From NCBI RefSeq assembly GCF_040605635.1, contig NZ_JBEXDG010000005.1, positions 124,001 to 188,000 on the forward strand: a DNA stretch of 64,000 nucleotides. The letters are read 5' to 3'. This DNA comes from Dactylosporangium sp040605635. Its GTDB lineage: Bacteria; Actinomycetota; Actinomycetes; Mycobacteriales; Micromonosporaceae. The translations under genes were made by a program, and so were the position numbers. Shown piece after piece: positions 61,811 to 64,000 of this stretch. Position 1 is the first letter of the stretch; each line of letters opens with the position of its first letter. Under the pieces are notes generated by a model. That model was not told the DNA's origin, made no database searches, and worked only from the letters and a program-made list of their open reading frames with translations.

Positions 61811-62554
61811 GTGACGATCAGTGCGGTCCGCGGCGGCGTCCCCGAGCACGGCCGGGTGCCGAAGTACTACGCGGTCAAACGCCAGTTGCTCAACCTCCTC
61901 GCCGAGCTGGGCGAGGGTGCGCTGCTGCCCGCCGAGCGGGAGCTCGCCGCCGCCTACGGGGTGGCCCGGTCCACGCTGCGGCAGGCGATCTCGGAGCTGA
62001 CCCTGGAGGGCCGGCTGCGCGCCTACCGGGGCCGGGGCACGTTCGTCGCGGCGCCGAAGCTGATCCAGCCGCTGTCGCTGGTCTCGTACACCGAGGCGCT
62101 GCACGAGATGGGACACCGGCCGGGCCGGCGCCTCGTCACGGCCGAGCCGATCCCCGCCGGGGTGGCCCTGGCGGACGACCTGCGGATCGACCCGGACGAC
62201 GAGGTGCTGCACCTGGAGCGGGTGCTGCTCGTGGACGACGAGCCGCTCGGCCTGGAGAGCACCTACCTGCCGGTCGGCCGCTTTCCGGACCTGATGGACG
62301 GGTTCGACGCGACCGGCTCGCTCTACCGGCACGTCCGCACCCGCTACGGTGTCACCTACGCCGAGGCCACGGAACGCATCGAGACGGTCCTCGCCACCCC
62401 GCGGGACGCGTTGCTCATCGCCGCCAACCCGGCCCTGCCGATGCTGCTCATGCAACGCGTCTCCTACGACGCCGACGGCGTGCCGATCGAGCGGGTGCGT
62501 TCCCTGTACCGCGGCGACCGCATCGGCTTCGTCACCCACCTCCGCGCGACGTAG
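61811..62554 (+). CDS. GntR-UTRA (HutC/DasR-type) regulator
   Basis: A 247-residue regulator. The GntR winged helix (GALLPAERELAAAYGVARST then LRQAISELTLEGRLRAYRGRG) spans about residues 15-80, and the UTRA ligand domain (LSLVSYTEALHEMGHRPGRR to RVRSLYRGDRIGFVTHLR) follows. DasR-type members sense amino-sugar phosphates; the ligand here is unknown. GTG start. Target genes are not obvious; the phosphodiesterase ends upstream at a terminator and the next genes converge. Confidence 0.88.
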   Translation: MTISAVRGGVPEHGRVPKYYAVKRQLLNLLAELGEGALLPAERELAAAYGVARSTLRQAISELTLEGRLRAYRGRGTFVAAPKLIQPLSLVSYTEALHEMGHRPGRRLVTAEPIPAGVALADDLRIDPDDEVLHLERVLLVDDEPLGLESTYLPVGRFPDLMDGFDATGSLYRHVRTRYGVTYAEATERIETVLATPRDALLIAANPALPMLLMQRVSYDADGVPIERVRSLYRGDRIGFVTHLRAT

Positions 62555-62779
62555 CCCCGCCGGCCGTCGCCGCGTGGTCTCGCCGGCGGTCGCCGCGTGG
62601 TCTCGCCAGCCGTCGCTACGTGGTCTCGCTGGCGGTCGCCGCGTGGTCTCGCCGGTCGTCCGCTACGTGGTCTCGCTGGCGGTCGCGCGTGGTCCCGCCG
62701 ACCGTCGCTACGTGGTCTCGCTGGCGGTCGTTGCGTGGTCTCGCCGGTCGGCGTTGCGTGGTCTCGCCGGTCGGCGCTC
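62550..62779. repeat. 23-bp tandem repeat array
   Basis: Nine consecutive units, mostly 23 bp (one of 22 and one of 24), each starting CGTGGTCTCGC, run from 62573 to 62779, preceded by a degenerate unit at 62550-62572. Unit ends alternate between GTCGCCG-like and GTCGCTA-like versions, giving a 46-bp higher-order period. Not a coding repeat, since 23 is not a multiple of three. Fills the gap between the convergent GntR-UTRA and N-acetyltransferase genes. Confidence 0.92.
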
Positions 62780-62820
62780 CACACGCCCGCCGGTGGTCGT
62801 GCCACCCTGACCGGCCGGGG

Positions 62821-63585
62821 TCAGGCGTTCGCGATGGCCGCCGGGACGGTGTCCAGGGCGATGCCGAACGTGTCGCGGTACACGGCGAGGATCTCGGCAT
62901 CGTCGTCGATCGTGCGTTCGGCGCGTTCGGCGCGTTCGGTGCCGGAGGTGGTGATGAGCGTCCGACCGCTGAGCGTGACCCGGCCGGTGTCCGTGACGAT
63001 CGAGCAGGTCAACTTCCGCGTGAAGTTCGACGTCGGCGATGTGCGGTGCCACCACGCGAGTGGCGTGAAGTCGAACAGCTCATACGGCCGCTGGTCCAGC
63101 AGATACTCCCAGGTGCCGTCGCCGCGCACCGCCAGGTCGGGCCCGTCGGGCAGCACCTCGAACACGCCGACCGGGTCGTGCTGCGGGTCGGTGACGTCCA
63201 TCCGCAGCGGATACCGGGCGAACTTCCCGAACCCGACGTCGACCAGATACGGCGCGTCCAGCTGCACCCGCAGCGCCATGTGGTCCATCGGCACCCCGAA
63301 CCGCCGCCCCGTCCACACCCGGCACGAGTGCAGCGTCACGTCGTAGCCCAGGTCGGTCAGCAGCGCCGCGAACGCCCCGTTGAGCTCGTAGCAGAAACCG
63401 CCGCGCCGCCGATCGACGACCTTCGCGACGAGCGCGGCGGGCCTCAGCACGATCTTCTCGCCGAGATGGACGCTCAGGTTCTCGAACGGCACCGCCATCA
63501 GGTGCGCCTCCTGCAGCACACGCAGCGCGGCCAGGTCGGCGACCTCCGGCCGCGGGACACCGAGCCGGGCAAGGTAGGAGTCCAT
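62821..63585 (-). CDS. nat: Arylamine N-acetyltransferase
   Basis: A 254-residue cytosolic acetyl-CoA-dependent acyltransferase. The thiol triad is complete: Cys65 in RRGGFCYELN, His102 in MDHMALRV and Asp116 in LVDVGFG. FENLSVHLGEKIVL precedes it. A 9-bp DNA repeat gives AERAERAER-like residues near position 213. ATG 63585. The family acetylates arylamines and hydrazines, and in actinomycetes some members close ansamycin rings, though no such cluster is near. Confidence 0.93.
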   Translation of the reverse strand: MDSYLARLGVPRPEVADLAALRVLQEAHLMAVPFENLSVHLGEKIVLRPAALVAKVVDRRRGGFCYELNGAFAALLTDLGYDVTLHSCRVWTGRRFGVPMDHMALRVQLDAPYLVDVGFGKFARYPLRMDVTDPQHDPVGVFEVLPDGPDLAVRGDGTWEYLLDQRPYELFDFTPLAWWHRTSPTSNFTRKLTCSIVTDTGRVTLSGRTLITTSGTERAERAERTIDDDAEILAVYRDTFGIALDTVPAAIANA

Positions 63586-63605
63586 CGCGTCAGCCTACGT
63601 CGCTC

Positions 63606-64000
63606 TCACGCGGCCCTGATCCGCCACAGCGCGAGCGCAGCGAGCAGGAGCGCCGCCGCGCCGTACAGCAGCGACTCCAGCCACTGGAAGCGCCAATACC
63701 GATCGCCCGGGTGATACGCGACGTCGACGTGCAGGTCCATCGCGGCGAGGCACTGCGCCATCACGTCGAACTGGCCTGAAAGGCAGCCGTGGTAGCGGTC
63801 GAGATCCACGGTCCTGCCGTCGGCGGTCAGCAGCCGGCTGGTCTCCACGACCCACGCGTTCGGGGCGCTGAGCCCTTCCACGTCCGCCCGCTCGCCGAGG
63901 AAGCTCAGACTCCGGATGGTGTCCGCCGTCATGACCTGCGACCCGTGCGCCGGCGCGGCGAGGTGCGGCCGAACGGTCATCGGCACCGCGACCTGCACGG
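63606..64000 (-). CDS. ABC permease, C-terminal part (runs off the window)
   Basis: The frame is open to the right edge, so the start lies outside. About 130 residues end in CLAAMDLHVDVAYHPGDRYW, then RFQWLESLLYGAAALLLAAL and a short basic tail. This matches the C-terminus of the permease at 5716 (CLGGLGYQWADTYQPIERFW then TFQLIETGIFAGLAA), so it is a second member of that ABC-2 permease family. An ATPase and GntR gene are expected just outside the window. Confidence 0.7.
   Translation of the reverse strand, partial: VQVAVPMTVRPHLAAPAHGSQVMTADTIRSLSFLGERADVEGLSAPNAWVVETSRLLTADGRTVDLDRYHGCLSGQFDVMAQCLAAMDLHVDVAYHPGDRYWRFQWLESLLYGAAALLLAALALWRIRAA

Noticed and set aside
62550..62779. CRISPR array
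   Set aside because: Units are contiguous with no variable spacers and no cas genes nearby, so it is a tandem repeat.
62821..63585. Ansamycin biosynthetic cluster implied by the N-acetyltransferase
   Set aside because: No polyketide synthase or AHBA genes are nearby; the protein fits a general arylamine N-acetyltransferase.

Overview
The window is chromosomal DNA from a high-GC, GTG/TTG-start-rich actinomycete. The gene content (an aculeacin-type acylase, NarL two-component pairs, many one-component regulators, a methyl-accepting chemotaxis protein) fits a Micromonosporaceae-like organism such as an Actinoplanes or Dactylosporangium relative. That placement is inference from gene families, not from a marker gene. 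No rRNA, tRNA, transposase, integrase or CRISPR array was found. It reads as an accessory chromosomal region with small operons, each usually carrying its own regulator.

Layout. 0-10 kb: MarR-DUF427 pair divergent from a proline iminopeptidase, a metallo-beta-lactamase remnant, a lipoprotein-DUF4253 pair, a GntR-MFS operon, a YtrA-type GntR-ABC operon whose ATPase is frameshifted, a BlaI/M56 pair and a PadR-like regulator. 10-23 kb: NagZ-like enzyme, DUF4184 protein, a MacAB-like export system split around a two-component system, then an orphan DUF4118-GAF kinase divergent from two rhomboid-like membrane proteins (the second fused to DUF1269). 23-33 kb: PadR-ABC operon behind a very long palindrome, NUDIX, TesB-like thioesterase, a LexA with a long linker and an SOS-like box, hemerythrin, MFS, DUF2334 and lipoprotein genes. 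33-45 kb: RibD-C reductase, PspC, chemoreceptor, NUDIX, D-Ala-D-Ala carboxypeptidase, aldo/keto reductase, several broken genes, pentapeptide protein, MFS-TetR operon. 45-64 kb: aculeacin-type acylase, universal stress protein, DUF2203, Lrp-PhzF, deaminase, orphan Imm51-like gene, NarL two-component system divergent from an MMPL transporter, a minus-strand operon with IMPase and siderophore-interacting protein, ArsR-MFS, secreted phosphodiesterase, UTRA-GntR, arylamine N-acetyltransferase, and the C-terminus of another ABC permease.

Three things stand out. First, many regulators sit beside clear palindromes, so local operators can be assigned by eye (MarR, FadR-type, YtrA-type, two PadR-type, LexA, TetR, Lrp, ArsR). 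Second, at least six genes are decayed, several by clean internal deletions that leave both ends of the protein recognisable. Third, short tandem repeats (9, 21, about 47 and 23 bp) sit at gene 3' ends or between genes, most strikingly a 23-bp array at 62550-62779. The most system-like novelty is the orphan sensor kinase with two rhomboid-like proteins, one fused to DUF1269.
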